From the NCBI GenBank assembly GCA_037623315.1, contig JBBJJH010000018.1, positions 1-64,000 of the forward strand: a stretch of 64,000 nt of DNA, read 5' to 3'. Position 1 is the stretch's first letter, and each line of letters opens with the position of its first letter. Under the pieces are notes generated by a model. The model worked only from the letters and a program-made list of their open reading frames with translations, did not search any database and was not told the DNA's origin. Positions 48,106 to 57,432 of the stretch are shown one piece after another. The stretch is from Halanaerobiaceae bacterium ANBcell28 (GTDB lineage: Bacteria > Bacillota > Halanaerobiia > Halanaerobiales > DTU029). The position numbers were made by a program, and so were the translations under genes.

Positions 48106-49557
48106 TTATTCTTCTTTATCTGAAGCATCTGAAGCTTTAGCTTCCTCTACAACTTCTTCTATTTCTGCATCCTCTATTTCTTCTACATCCTGTGCTGCTA
48201 CTTCCTCGCGTTCACTACCAAAATAATCTGGAAGTTTCATTCCTGCCTGTTTAAATATATCTTCTAACGGAGGAACTGAACCCATTAAACCTGAAATAAA
48301 GTTTGCAGTAGATGTTTTACCACCTGCATTACCTCCATTATCCCAGACAGTAACTTTATCAATTTTGATACCTTTAATGGCTTCAACCTGCTTATTAACA
48401 AGATCAGGCAATTTATCAGCAATCATTAACATAACAGCCTTGTCTGAATCGCCATTAGCAGCTTTAACAATCTGTTCAAAACCTTCTGCCTGTTTTGTAA
48501 GGATTTCCATAATACCCTTAGCTTCAGCTTCTTTCTTGGCAAAGATAGCATCGGCTTCACCACGAGCTTTTCTTCTAATTTTTTCAGCTTCAGCTTCAGC
48601 ATCAATTTCTGCTCTTTCCTTTTCAATCTGCGCATTTACAAGTACGTCTGCTTCTTTAGTAGCCTTTTCTCTCTTAGCTCTAGCCCGTTCTGCTTCTTCC
48701 TCAGCAGCATAAGCTTCTTCTAGAGCCTTTGCATTTTGAACCTTTTCAGCAGCATTAGCACGTCTTTCAGCTTCAGCTTCCCTCTCTCTTCTTTCTGCTT
48801 CAGAATTAGCAACTTTAATTTTGGACTTATTCTCACCTTCAACAGCGATGGCATTTGCATCAGCAACATTAATTCTCTGATCTTTTTGAGCATTAGCCTG
48901 ACCGATAGCACCATCTCTATCTTTTTCGGCAACACTTTTCTTAGCATCATTTACAGCTTTTGCAGCAGCTTCCTTACCTAAGGCATCTATGTAACCTGAC
49001 TCATCTTTAATATCAGTGACATTAACATTAATTAATCTTAAACCAATTTTCTTAAGTTCGTCTTCTACATTTTGCTCAATATTACTTAAAAACTTATCCC
49101 TGTCAGAGTTAATTTCTTCAATATCCATAGTAGCAATTACTAACCTAAGTTGCCCAAAAATAATATCTTTTGATAAATTTTGAATCTCTACAAGTGGCAA
49201 ACCTAATAATCTTTCAGCAGCATTTTGCATAATACCAGGATCTGTAGAAATACCCACTGTAAAACGAGATGGAACATCTACACGAATATTTTGCTTACTA
49301 AGAGCATTCTGTAAATCAACATCAATAGATAGTGGTGTTAAATCTAAGTATTCATAGTGTTGAAAAAGTGGCCAAATAAAAGCAGCACCACCATGAATAC
49401 ATTTAGCAGATTTAGCAGAACCCTCAGCAGACTTACCTACTTTACCATATACTACCATAACTTTATCAGAAGGACATTTCTGATAACGTGAAAGTAAAGC
49501 GGTTATTGTACCAAAAATAATTACCGCTAAAGCAATTAATAAATACATCATATCCAT
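48106..49557 (-). CDS. Flotillin-like SPFH-domain membrane scaffold protein
   Basis: The 483-residue protein has an N-terminal membrane segment (residues 3-20), an SPFH/band 7 domain (about 25-200, with VDVPSRFTVGIST) and a long Ala/Glu/Lys-rich coiled coil (about 200-350, AEAERRANAAEKVQNAKALE). A flotillin tail and an acidic C-terminus (EEIEDAEIEEVVEE) follow. Flotillins organise functional membrane microdomains. It lies 2 bp behind an NfeD-like gene, the conserved partner, as with FloT and YuaF in Bacillus. Confidence 0.9.
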   Translation of the reverse strand: MDMMYLLIALAVIIFGTITALLSRYQKCPSDKVMVVYGKVGKSAEGSAKSAKCIHGGAAFIWPLFQHYEYLDLTPLSIDVDLQNALSKQNIRVDVPSRFTVGISTDPGIMQNAAERLLGLPLVEIQNLSKDIIFGQLRLVIATMDIEEINSDRDKFLSNIEQNVEDELKKIGLRLINVNVTDIKDESGYIDALGKEAAAKAVNDAKKSVAEKDRDGAIGQANAQKDQRINVADANAIAVEGENKSKIKVANSEAERREREAEAERRANAAEKVQNAKALEEAYAAEEEAERARAKREKATKEADVLVNAQIEKERAEIDAEAEAEKIRRKARGEADAIFAKKEAEAKGIMEILTKQAEGFEQIVKAANGDSDKAVMLMIADKLPDLVNKQVEAIKGIKIDKVTVWDNGGNAGGKTSTANFISGLMGSVPPLEDIFKQAGMKLPDYFGSEREEVAAQDVEEIEDAEIEEVVEEAKASDASDKEE

Positions 49558-49559
49558 AA

Positions 49560-50144
49560 CTAATCACTCCCTATTTTTTTTACTAATAGTGTATTATCAT
49601 CCATAATTTCAGCAACCACCACCCTTGTTCCTGTTGCTAAAGCTTCCCCCTCAGTAATTGCAGCAACTTCTCTTAAAGCTCCTTGAAAGGTAACTTGAAT
49701 TTTACCATTTCCCTCTCCTTTAGCAGGTATAGGTATATAAACCTTCCCTTTTTTGCCAACAGCGTTTTTATAAAGCACATTACCGCTGTGATTAAGTTTC
49801 ATCATAGAGTAGAATAAGAATGCTACTAATATCATAGCAAGAAAACCAGAAAGAAAAGCCAGTATAACTGTTAGTGTATTACTTAAATTATAACTATTAT
49901 AAACAATACCCGACCAAGCAAAAACCGTAAAAAAAGTCAGAAAATTTCTTAATGTAAATAGACCGAAAAAACCTGAATCAATATCAATATCTGATACCCC
50001 ATCACCACTGATATCAAGACCATCACTATCTCCTAATCCCATAAAGGTTAAAATTAATTGAATTATAAACACAAGAGAAAAGGGGATAGCAATATACCAA
50101 AAAAACTTTTCAAAGCTATCAATTGTTTCCCACCAATTCGCCAT
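49560..50144 (-). CDS. NfeD-like membrane protein, partner of the flotillin
   Basis: The 194-residue protein has three or four membrane helices (about residues 14-35, 60-78 and 88-115) and a C-terminal OB-fold domain (GKKGKVYIPIPAKGEGNGKI to GTRVVVAEIMDDNTLLVKKI). This is the short YuaF/NfeD1b arrangement without the protease domain. It is the first gene of the operon, with a GGAAGGTGGTG site, and is followed after 2 bp by the flotillin gene. Together they probably modulate membrane organisation or stress tolerance. Confidence 0.85.
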   Translation of the reverse strand: MANWWETIDSFEKFFWYIAIPFSLVFIIQLILTFMGLGDSDGLDISGDGVSDIDIDSGFFGLFTLRNFLTFFTVFAWSGIVYNSYNLSNTLTVILAFLSGFLAMILVAFLFYSMMKLNHSGNVLYKNAVGKKGKVYIPIPAKGEGNGKIQVTFQGALREVAAITEGEALATGTRVVVAEIMDDNTLLVKKIGSD

Positions 50145-50348
50145 GACTTCACCACCTTCCTCCTAGGATGACTAAGCATTCATAAAACTAAGAATACATA
50201 TGGCTATCACCTTCTTTATAATTTATTAACAAGAAAGATAATTTATGATTCAGAAAATATATTATATTCTCTAATTAAATACAATTATATTTTATATTAA
50301 TATAAAATTCAAGTTTTTAACAAATTTAACTTATTTGATTTTAAAAAA

Positions 50349-50374
50349 GAGCTGTTACTTTATAGTAAACAGCC
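50349..50374 (-). terminator. Terminator of the TraB/GumN gene
   Basis: On the minus strand GGGCTGTTTACT pairs with AGTAACAGCTC around ATAA and is followed by TTTTTTAA. The spacer up to 50145 is otherwise featureless. Confidence 0.75.
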
Positions 50375-50390
50375 CTATATTATCATATAG

Positions 50391-51287
50391 CTACATCTGT
50401 CTCAAAGAATATCCTCTCTCTTCTAATAAAAGCAATATTCCATTCTTATTAACAAGATGGCCTGCACCAACTACCACGAATACATCTTTTCCCTCATCTA
50501 TATATTCTTCAATTTTATCTGTCATCAATAAATCTCTATCATCAAACATAATAGTATAGTATTCTTCTAACTCAGGATTTTGATAAAGGTCTTCAAATAT
50601 TAAATCAGACATTTGTGCAGTATCAGCTTCTAGCCAGGCAGTGAGTAAATCATCTAATAATTCTTCAACTGAAACGGTGCTTTCAAGTTCCACCCGCAAA
50701 GCTTCTTCCTGAAGTTCTGGTGACATATTAACCATAGCTAATAATTGGCTTTCCATAGTTTCCAGCTCTAATATTTCTTTATCCTGCTCAAGTGCTTTTA
50801 ATAAAAAATACATATCAACACCATGGTCGAAATGGAAGTTCGCTGTACTAATTTCCAAATCTGCCAAAATAATATTTAAATACCATGGTTTACTTTGCAT
50901 AAATTGAAAGATCATCTCTTCTGGAATCCCAAAACCCTGTAGTCTCTCCTCTATTAGCGATACTAAATCCTCATCAATGTTATCAGCCAATGTTTCGCCT
51001 GCTTGATAATACCCATGCTCCATAACTATTTGCAGTATCTCATCCTCATTAAGCTCTAAAACATTAACTTCTACTGCTAGATAATCACTTTCTGCAAAAG
51101 CATTTTCTACAGTATCACTCAATGGATAATGACCTTCAGGCAAAGCATGGATTGAACCCATTATATAGATATTACTATCAATGTCTTCAATTTGCCATAA
51201 AAAATTACTTTCTGCTAATACCATACTAGTAAAAAGATTAATAAAAATGATTAAACACAAAAAAATAATTCCCTTTTTCTTCAACAT
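50391..51287 (-). CDS. TraB/GumN family exported protein
   Basis: The 298-residue protein has a signal peptide (LKKKGIIFLCLIIFINLF, then Ala-Glu cleavage region) and the family hallmarks: FLWQIEDIDSNIYIMGSIHA near the N-terminus and DVFVVVGAGHLVNKNGILLL followed by LEERGYSL near the C-terminus. The paired His/Glu motifs resemble the TIKI metalloprotease fold, so a protease role is possible but not proven. The in-frame TTG at 51296 touches the AAGGAG site, so the ATG at 51287 is used. It is a single gene between terminators. Confidence 0.85.
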   Translation of the reverse strand: MLKKKGIIFLCLIIFINLFTSMVLAESNFLWQIEDIDSNIYIMGSIHALPEGHYPLSDTVENAFAESDYLAVEVNVLELNEDEILQIVMEHGYYQAGETLADNIDEDLVSLIEERLQGFGIPEEMIFQFMQSKPWYLNIILADLEISTANFHFDHGVDMYFLLKALEQDKEILELETMESQLLAMVNMSPELQEEALRVELESTVSVEELLDDLLTAWLEADTAQMSDLIFEDLYQNPELEEYYTIMFDDRDLLMTDKIEEYIDEGKDVFVVVGAGHLVNKNGILLLLEERGYSLRQM

Positions 51288-51445
51288 ATGTAACAACTCC
51301 TTGTAATTTTAATATATTAATGAAAATTATAACAAAATCATATAATAAAATCAATAATTTATCTTCATATAAAGTTCTTTTTTGAACTATGTACACATTT
51401 AGATAAATTTTTAACAAAGATAATGTGAAAGTTATTATACTTTAA

Positions 51446-51483
51446 AAAAAGAGAGTTACCGACTTAACAGTAACCCTCTTTTT
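51446..51483 (-). terminator. Terminator of the exported FMN-binding-like gene
   Basis: AAAAAGAGGGTTAC pairs with GTAACTCTCTTTTT (one mismatch) on the minus strand, ending in a T-run of seven. Confidence 0.8.
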
Positions 51484-51534
51484 AACTCACTTAACTTAGC
51501 ATATTTTATTTTAAAAATCAATTCTAGAACAATT

Positions 51535-52590
51535 CTAGAATCTTCCGATTATAACATCTTCTTCACTTATAATTCCTGCATTTACTAATGCACGTTGAAA
51601 AGATGTATCTTCTCTGGACAATCTTACTGTAGCTCCAGCAATACCATCAAAAGAATTCTGTACAGTACGAGTAGCACCTGATGGAACATCAACAGCAAAT
51701 ATATTGTCTTCATTAACAGCGTCTCCATAACGAGAATTAGACCAATCAATCAAAGACCTTAACTCACTTGCATCTTTACCAATAAGGTAGTCTTCAATCG
51801 CTCTAAAGTTACCATTCCAGCCGCCTGAACTATGATATCCATATTCAACAGACATAGACTGTGGCTGACCTCCAGCAAAATCAACTCCCAGCGCTTTAAG
51901 GAAATCTCTAACTGAAGAAGACTCATCAATACCAGTTAAAACACCATAATCATTCATTACATGTGACCAAATGTTGATGTTCAAGAAAGTATTATTAGCT
52001 AATGAATCCCAATCTTCTGGTTTCATTAAACCTGAACCAGATGTTCTGATAGTAGGAACAGCATAGCCACTATCGTAAGTCAGGTCTCCCATAGGTCTGT
52101 CAAAATCAAAGTCAGCCTCAAATCTCATTTCATGCTGATAACGAATTACTGGATCAACTATAGCAACAGCTACAACACCATCATCGTTCACTCCAACTGC
52201 ATAAAAAGACATCATATCTGCAGTATAAATAGTAAACATAGAATCACCGGCTTGATAATTTTCTCCAGGTACTGCTGCTGTCGGATATACTGAAAAATCT
52301 ACATCTACAAAAGCATTACCACTTGAACGTTTTGTCCAATATCCATCTTGCTGTACAAAGAATCTCATTCTAGCATCCTGTATAATTCCTTTTTCATCCA
52401 AATCTAAAATAGTCTCGATATACCTATCTGCATCTGCAAATTCTACTCCTCTTGCCTCTCCACGCCATGAATAACCAACAAATCTTCCTTCAAGTGAAGA
52501 ACTTGTTGTATCTTCACCACCAATAAGTACTGCAGTAATAAGTAAAACCAATACAACTGCTGAAATTAATATAGTTCCTTTCTTGTTCAT
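51535..52590 (-). CDS. Exported protein with C-terminal FMN-binding-like motif
   Basis: The 351-residue protein has an N-terminal membrane/signal segment (KKGTILISAVVLVLLITAVL) and an otherwise soluble, acidic exported body rich in aromatic residues. I do not recognise the main domain. Near the C-terminus, FDGIAGATVRLSREDTSF matches the DxxS/TGAT flavinylation motif of FMN-binding proteins such as RnfG, with Ala at the Ser/Thr position. This suggests covalent FMN, which ApbE, encoded 2.4 kb away (54986), could attach. The start at 52629 lies before the GGGAGG site; the ATG at 52590 follows it. The two-component genes at 52719-54747 lie directly upstream on the same strand. Confidence 0.65.
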   Translation of the reverse strand: MNKKGTILISAVVLVLLITAVLIGGEDTTSSSLEGRFVGYSWRGEARGVEFADADRYIETILDLDEKGIIQDARMRFFVQQDGYWTKRSSGNAFVDVDFSVYPTAAVPGENYQAGDSMFTIYTADMMSFYAVGVNDDGVVAVAIVDPVIRYQHEMRFEADFDFDRPMGDLTYDSGYAVPTIRTSGSGLMKPEDWDSLANNTFLNINIWSHVMNDYGVLTGIDESSSVRDFLKALGVDFAGGQPQSMSVEYGYHSSGGWNGNFRAIEDYLIGKDASELRSLIDWSNSRYGDAVNEDNIFAVDVPSGATRTVQNSFDGIAGATVRLSREDTSFQRALVNAGIISEEDVIIGRF

Positions 52591-52708
52591 AAAATAATTT
52601 TCCCTCCCGTTTAGTGAATAAGTGAACAAAGCAATTTATAATTTCTATATAAAATTATAACAGTAATTATTTAAAAATTATATCGGTGAAATGTCCTTAT
52701 AAACGAAA

Positions 52709-52735
52709 AAAAGTCCCATTAAAAAAGGGACTTTT
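52709..52735 (-). terminator. Terminator embedded in the response regulator stop region
   Basis: AAAAGTCCC/GGGACTTTT flanks a loop that contains the stop codon of the response regulator gene (52719-52721). A T-run follows on the minus strand. The last codons of the gene thus form one arm of the terminator. Confidence 0.8.
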
Positions 52736-53357
52736 GTCTCTTCCAAAACAATGCAGCTTCTGTTCTATTACTTACATTGATTTTTTTCATTATTTTACTA
52801 ACATAATTCCTTACTGTTTTCTCTGCTATAAAAAGTTCTTTAGCTATGTCCTTATTGCTTTTTCCCAGTGTTAATAAATCTAATATATTTCTTTCTCGAG
52901 AACTTAAATCAACAGCCAGCTTATTTTGATTTTTCACTAAGTTTAATAAACTGCTTGTGGCTTTTGGTCCTAAAGCTGCCTTGCCATTGAAAACATCTCT
53001 GATTGAAGATAGGATTGTCTTACTATCTATATCTTTAAGCAAATACCCATTTGCTCCAGCCTTTATTACCTCTACTAATAAAGATTCATCTCCGTAAGCA
53101 GTTAAGATAATAATCTTTGTCTCTGGAGATATTTCTTTTATTTCTCTAGACCCCATAACTCCATCTCCATCAGCTAGTTTCATATCCAGCAAGACCACAT
53201 CCGGCATAAGTTCCCTAACTTTTTGATATGCAATTTCTAATGATTCAGCTTCTGCACATACTTCTATATCATCAGTATTTTCTAAAATGGCTTTAATACC
53301 AAATCGCACAACTGAATGATCATCAACTAATAAAACCTTAATTTTTTCGTTTTTCAT
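52719..53357 (-). CDS. LuxR/NarL-family response regulator
   Basis: The 212-residue protein has a receiver domain (VLLVDDHSVVRFG, phosphoacceptor in VLLDMKLADGDG, Lys in YLLKDIDSKT) and a LuxR-type HTH (LSSRERNILDLLTLGKSNKD, then IAKELFIAEKTVRNYVSKIM). It overlaps the end of the cognate kinase gene by 20 nt, with its own GGGAGGG site inside the kinase coding sequence. Its target may be the exported gene directly downstream or the divergent apbE gene. Confidence 0.92.
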   Translation of the reverse strand: MKNEKIKVLLVDDHSVVRFGIKAILENTDDIEVCAEAESLEIAYQKVRELMPDVVLLDMKLADGDGVMGSREIKEISPETKIIILTAYGDESLLVEVIKAGANGYLLKDIDSKTILSSIRDVFNGKAALGPKATSSLLNLVKNQNKLAVDLSSRERNILDLLTLGKSNKDIAKELFIAEKTVRNYVSKIMKKINVSNRTEAALFWKRQKSLF

Positions 53358-54747
53358 TTGATCCCTCCCAGGGCACTTTAAGAAAAATTTCTACTCCATC
53401 CTCACTACTATTTATATCTAAAGCAGCTCCAATAGATTTAGCCCTATCTCTCATTGATCCTAAACCATAATGCTCCATTTGATCTAAATTGTCTAATTTA
53501 AATCCCTCACCATTATCTTTAATTAGAATATTTAAGGACTTTAAAGTAGATCTAAGATCAATCATAATTTTACTACCCTTAGAATGCTTTATAGAATTAT
53601 TAACAGCTTCCTGGATAATATAATAAATTTGTTCAAGAACTTTTGATTCTAAAGAACCTAAAATTACTTCTGCTATGCCATAATTTAAATTAATATCTAT
53701 TTTACTTATTTTTGCTAATTTATCTATCAAATCATATAATTTTATTTTAAAACTGTTAATATTAAACTCTTCTAGAGATGATTCTCTAATAAACCCCCTT
53801 ATATCCTGAATTACTAAGTTAAGATTTCCTTTGATAGATTCTAAATCTCTTACTAATACAATGTTCTCATCATTTATAGATATTAGATTTTCAATAGCTA
53901 ATCCTACTGCAAAAAGACTTTGAATAGTCTTATCATGCAATACCTGTCCTAACTTCCTCTTTTCCTGCCAGATAAATTGTTGTTTGCTCAGCTTATCAAT
54001 CTTAAACTCAGCTTCCCAGATAAAAATATGAATAATATTAATAAACAATAAAGTTATAGCAACAGCTACAATAGTTCTAGCCAATTGAACTGGAAAGCCA
54101 AGGATATTAGTAAATGCGTGTACATTTATAATATTTGCTGGAAAAAAATTCACTTCTTCTACTATAAAACCAGCTAAAAAACCATAAGTAGCAAATAGTA
54201 CTGCCAGGACTTTAAACTTTACTGATATATTTTTTAGCTTTAGATTGTGTAACATTTTCCCGTTTTTGTACAATCCCAGGAATGAAGCTATCCCTGCTGG
54301 TAAACCTAATGAATATCTAGCTAAAACATTAAGAGTTTCCATATAATATATTGAATCTCCTCTAAGGTAGAAGATAATAATGAGATAAATAACGGTATAT
54401 ATGCTAATAATAATCCAAGGTAAAAGATTCTTTATGTCCGTATCATTATTATCATTTTCAAATAATTCACTACCGAATCTCCAGAGAAAAAAGAAAGAAA
54501 AAGCATTTATTATAGCAATAAAGTAAAAGGGACTGGTAGTAAGAGGCCAGTAATCAGTATAGATAATCATATATAGCCACTCCACAATACCATGAAGGAT
54601 ACCAAAATAGCCTAGATGTTTTATAGCCTTGACCAAAGGAAAATTACTACCCCGTACCTCTCTTTCTTGCAAAGCAGAAATACCCATAGTAAAGAAGGAT
54701 AAACCATATATAAAGAAGATTAATCTATACGCATTATCTGTAAACAT
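53338..54747 (-). CDS. Sensor histidine kinase with multi-helix membrane input domain
   Basis: The 469-residue protein has seven or so hydrophobic segments in the first 235 residues, a cytoplasmic HisKA_3 region (KLGQVLHDKTIQSLFAVGLA, His near 274) and HATPase_c with ILIKDNGEGF and HYGLGSMRDRAKSIG. The input domain resembles a membrane-embedded sensor and has no PAS or extracytoplasmic loop of note. It pairs with the response regulator overlapping its 3' end. It is divergent from apbE across a 238-bp spacer in which I assign no firm promoter. Confidence 0.88.
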   Translation of the reverse strand: MFTDNAYRLIFFIYGLSFFTMGISALQEREVRGSNFPLVKAIKHLGYFGILHGIVEWLYMIIYTDYWPLTTSPFYFIAIINAFSFFFLWRFGSELFENDNNDTDIKNLLPWIIISIYTVIYLIIIFYLRGDSIYYMETLNVLARYSLGLPAGIASFLGLYKNGKMLHNLKLKNISVKFKVLAVLFATYGFLAGFIVEEVNFFPANIINVHAFTNILGFPVQLARTIVAVAITLLFINIIHIFIWEAEFKIDKLSKQQFIWQEKRKLGQVLHDKTIQSLFAVGLAIENLISINDENIVLVRDLESIKGNLNLVIQDIRGFIRESSLEEFNINSFKIKLYDLIDKLAKISKIDINLNYGIAEVILGSLESKVLEQIYYIIQEAVNNSIKHSKGSKIMIDLRSTLKSLNILIKDNGEGFKLDNLDQMEHYGLGSMRDRAKSIGAALDINSSEDGVEIFLKVPWEGSNEKRKN

Positions 54748-54985
54748 TTATATTATCCTTTCCAATTTGTAAATATTATAATTAAATTCTAATGTAATAA
54801 TTTTTATTAACTACCTTTTATAATTATATCATTTACATTATATTAATTACAAATAGATTAAAAGGTTTACAGAACACTTTATTTTTCTTTTTTCTTATGT
54901 TAGAATAATTTATGCATATCTTTATCTTTGTTAAATAAAATGTACGGTAAGAAATTGCAAAGTCAAAGTAGAAAGGAATAAAATT

Positions 54986-56056
54986 ATGAATGGTAAATAT
55001 ATTAAATATATTTCTGTACTAATTATAGTATCCATTATAATCTTTGCAGTAGTCACAAGAGATGAAAGTGAGACGCCACTAAAAGATACCCCTACTGTAA
55101 GTAACTCCGCTTTTATAATGGATACTTTCATACAAATGCAATTATATGGAACAGAAAATCCAGAAGTTATTAATAAAAGCTTTGATAGATTAAGAGAAGT
55201 TGAAAATTTGTTTAGTAAAAATATAGAAACAAGTGATGTCTATAGAATAAACAATAATGCTGGTCAAGAAGTTGAAGTTCATGCAAATACTATTAAAATA
55301 ATACAAAAAGCAAAAGAATACTCTGAACTAACTTCTGGCAAATTTGATGTAAGTATTGGTCCACTGCTTGAATTATGGGGAATTGGCACTGAAAATCCCC
55401 GGGTTCCTAGAGAAGAAGAAATAGAAGAAGCAAAAGCTAAAGTAGACTATCGTAATATTGAAGTTAATGAAGAAAAACAAACTGTTAGAATTCAGGAAAA
55501 TATGAAACTTGATCTGCCAGCTATAGTAAAACTCGGGTATTCAGGTAGCGAGTTAAGAGAGATTATTAGAGATGCTGAAGATCTACCTGCTGCCTTTATA
55601 AGTCTAGGAGGGGATGTTTTGGTTTTTGGTGATAAGCCAGACGGAAGCACTTGGAGAATAGGAATTCAAGACCCACGAATTCAGCAATATAGAGGAAATC
55701 TTGCCTTAGCTGTTGAACTTACTGGGGATAATATAATAACCACTTCTGGTAATTATGAGCGCTATTTTATAGAAGATGGGGAATTATATCATCATATATT
55801 TGATCCAGATACAGGCCGTCCTGTTCAGAACAATCTAAGAAGTGTTACCTTAATTACAGATAATTCTTTTGATGCAGATGTCTTCGCCACTTCCTTATAT
55901 ATCATGGGTCTGGAAAAAGGTATGGAATTTGTAAAAAATCATTTAGAAAATACTGAGGCAATTTTTATCACCGATGATTTAAAAGCCATCGCCACAGCTG
56001 GTCTTGACGGAAAATTAGAAGTGTTAAATGAAGACTTTGAAATATTATTTGAATAA
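54986..56056 (+). CDS. apbE: FAD:protein FMN transferase (ApbE family)
   Basis: The 356-residue protein is membrane-anchored at its N-terminus (YIKYISVLIIVSIIIFAV) and should act outside the cytoplasmic membrane, moving FMN from FAD onto Thr/Ser of target proteins. Family motifs are MDTFIQMQLYG, SIGPLLELWG, SLGGDVLVFG, ITTSGNYERYF with HHIFDPDTGRP, and the metal-binding DADVFATSLYIMG. The central motif is LDLPAIVKLGYS instead of the usual DLGGIAKGY, an inserted Leu and loss of two Gly. Possible targets in this window are the proteins at 51535 and 29435. Confidence 0.87.
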   Translation: MNGKYIKYISVLIIVSIIIFAVVTRDESETPLKDTPTVSNSAFIMDTFIQMQLYGTENPEVINKSFDRLREVENLFSKNIETSDVYRINNNAGQEVEVHANTIKIIQKAKEYSELTSGKFDVSIGPLLELWGIGTENPRVPREEEIEEAKAKVDYRNIEVNEEKQTVRIQENMKLDLPAIVKLGYSGSELREIIRDAEDLPAAFISLGGDVLVFGDKPDGSTWRIGIQDPRIQQYRGNLALAVELTGDNIITTSGNYERYFIEDGELYHHIFDPDTGRPVQNNLRSVTLITDNSFDADVFATSLYIMGLEKGMEFVKNHLENTEAIFITDDLKAIATAGLDGKLEVLNEDFEILFE

Positions 56057-56096
56057 ATCTTATATAGTCTATTTGAAATCATTATAATAAAAATGT

Positions 56097-56142
56097 AAGA
56101 TTGTTAAAAGCCAGCCCTTGTGTGCTGGCTTTTAACAATCTT
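56097..56142. terminator. Strong bidirectional terminator between apbE and a DUF3231 gene
   Basis: A 19-bp perfect inverted repeat (56097-56115/56124-56142, core AAAAGCCAGC/GCTGGCTTTT) with an 8-nt loop lies between convergent genes. Confidence 0.88.
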
Positions 56143-56152
56143 AGTAATCACA

Positions 56153-57127
56153 CTACATACTCACCCCATACATAGGAGGAATATGAGTCCATCCTTTTAA
56201 CTTACCATATCTTATTAAATTATCATATATACCAAACTCTACTTCCATAAATTCAAAAAACATACTCCTTAATTTATCATTCCGAGTAGATTCTAAAATA
56301 GCCCTGATATGTAGATCAATCGCAGTTTGAATATTAGCAAATACTATTCTAAAAATAAATTTATCTTCCAACATTTCCGGATCAATGGCTGATTCCATTA
56401 CAGCAGGGGGTCTAGCAGGCAAGGGAATTTCAAAGTTTAGAGCTATATTCTCAAGTGTTTCAATCTGTTGATCTAATATTTTATGGCCTTTTTTAAATAT
56501 CATCTGAAAATCTAGGTCATTTGTAAAATCTAAAAAAATACTGGTCATATGCTTTTGATCATACCTTAAATTAACATGATCCCAGATATGATTGGCTTCA
56601 CCAACTGATATTTCTTCCTTTTTGTTTGGTTTCACCTTATATGCTGGAGCTATAGCTGCCCAACCCTTAAGTTTGCCAAATTTATAAAATTCTCCATATA
56701 ATTCTAAATGTCGTTTTGTACAATCTAGAAAAATGCTTCGTATATCATCATTAGTAGTACTACTTACTGCAGCCCTTTTTAAACCATTTAGTTCAAACAT
56801 TAAATCTGTATATATTTCGTCAAAAATAAACGTATCTGTAATACAATCTATTTGACTTGTAAATTTAATATTTGCTGGTGGCTTTGTAGGTACTTTAAGC
56901 TTAAACTTCTTGGCCATTTCTTCAAAAATTTTTATTTCTTTTTCGAATTCTTTGATATGCTTATTAATAAAATATTTAAAATCACTATCGTGAGTAAAAT
57001 TAAGATATAATTGATGTTTATTAATACTAGTATATCTAACCAACAATACGTTCCAAATATTAAAGCTTTCTACTGAGGAAATTTCTTTCTTGTTACTTTT
57101 AGATCTACTTAAAATCCCTAGGTCCAT
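56153..57127 (-). CDS. DUF3231 protein with two tandem domains
   Basis: The 324-residue protein consists of two similar halves (about residues 15-165 and 175-324). Each has a segment like ESFNIWNVLLVRY or ANHIWDHVNLRY, an acidic helix, and a P-x-RPP or PTKPPA motif. This is the DUF3231 layout, a ferritin-like or four-helix-bundle family found in spore-forming Firmicutes, sometimes linked to spore coats; function unproven. No signal peptide is visible. A single-domain relative is encoded at 62917. Confidence 0.82.
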   Translation of the reverse strand: MDLGILSRSKSNKKEISSVESFNIWNVLLVRYTSINKHQLYLNFTHDSDFKYFINKHIKEFEKEIKIFEEMAKKFKLKVPTKPPANIKFTSQIDCITDTFIFDEIYTDLMFELNGLKRAAVSSTTNDDIRSIFLDCTKRHLELYGEFYKFGKLKGWAAIAPAYKVKPNKKEEISVGEANHIWDHVNLRYDQKHMTSIFLDFTNDLDFQMIFKKGHKILDQQIETLENIALNFEIPLPARPPAVMESAIDPEMLEDKFIFRIVFANIQTAIDLHIRAILESTRNDKLRSMFFEFMEVEFGIYDNLIRYGKLKGWTHIPPMYGVSM

Positions 57128-57214
57128 AGCTATCGCTCCTGCTTTCTATACCATTATTCTTATTTTATCTTTTCTCGTTTATAATATGTAAAAGAAGCAT
57201 TCTATATACAAAAA

Positions 57215-57253
57215 AAGAAGAAAAGAACTTATTCTAAGCCTTCTCTTCTTCTT
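57215..57253 (-). terminator. Orphan hairpin terminator upstream of the DUF3231 gene (spacer 57128-57432)
   Basis: A 13-bp stem (57215-57227/57241-57253) with one mismatch is followed on the minus strand by seven T. No minus-strand gene ends here, so it either stops stray antisense transcription from the sfsA side or ends an unrecognised RNA between 57254 and 57432. Nothing else was seen in this spacer. Confidence 0.55.
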
Positions 57254-57432
57254 AAACATATTTCTTATGATTATGTTCTAATATCTCCTAAAATAGTCAT
57301 TTAGAACAAATTAACTTTGCTACTCCTATATCCTAAACCAGTTACCAGTTAGATATTAAGGCCTATCTATGTTAAAATAAACTATATTGAAAAGCTAAAA
57401 CTAAATAATCATAACTAAAAAAGGAGATAATC

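Noticed and set aside
48365-48981. Several long ORFs opposite and within the flotillin gene
   Set aside because: These arise from the repetitive Ala/Glu/Lys coiled-coil codons and have no independent gene signals.
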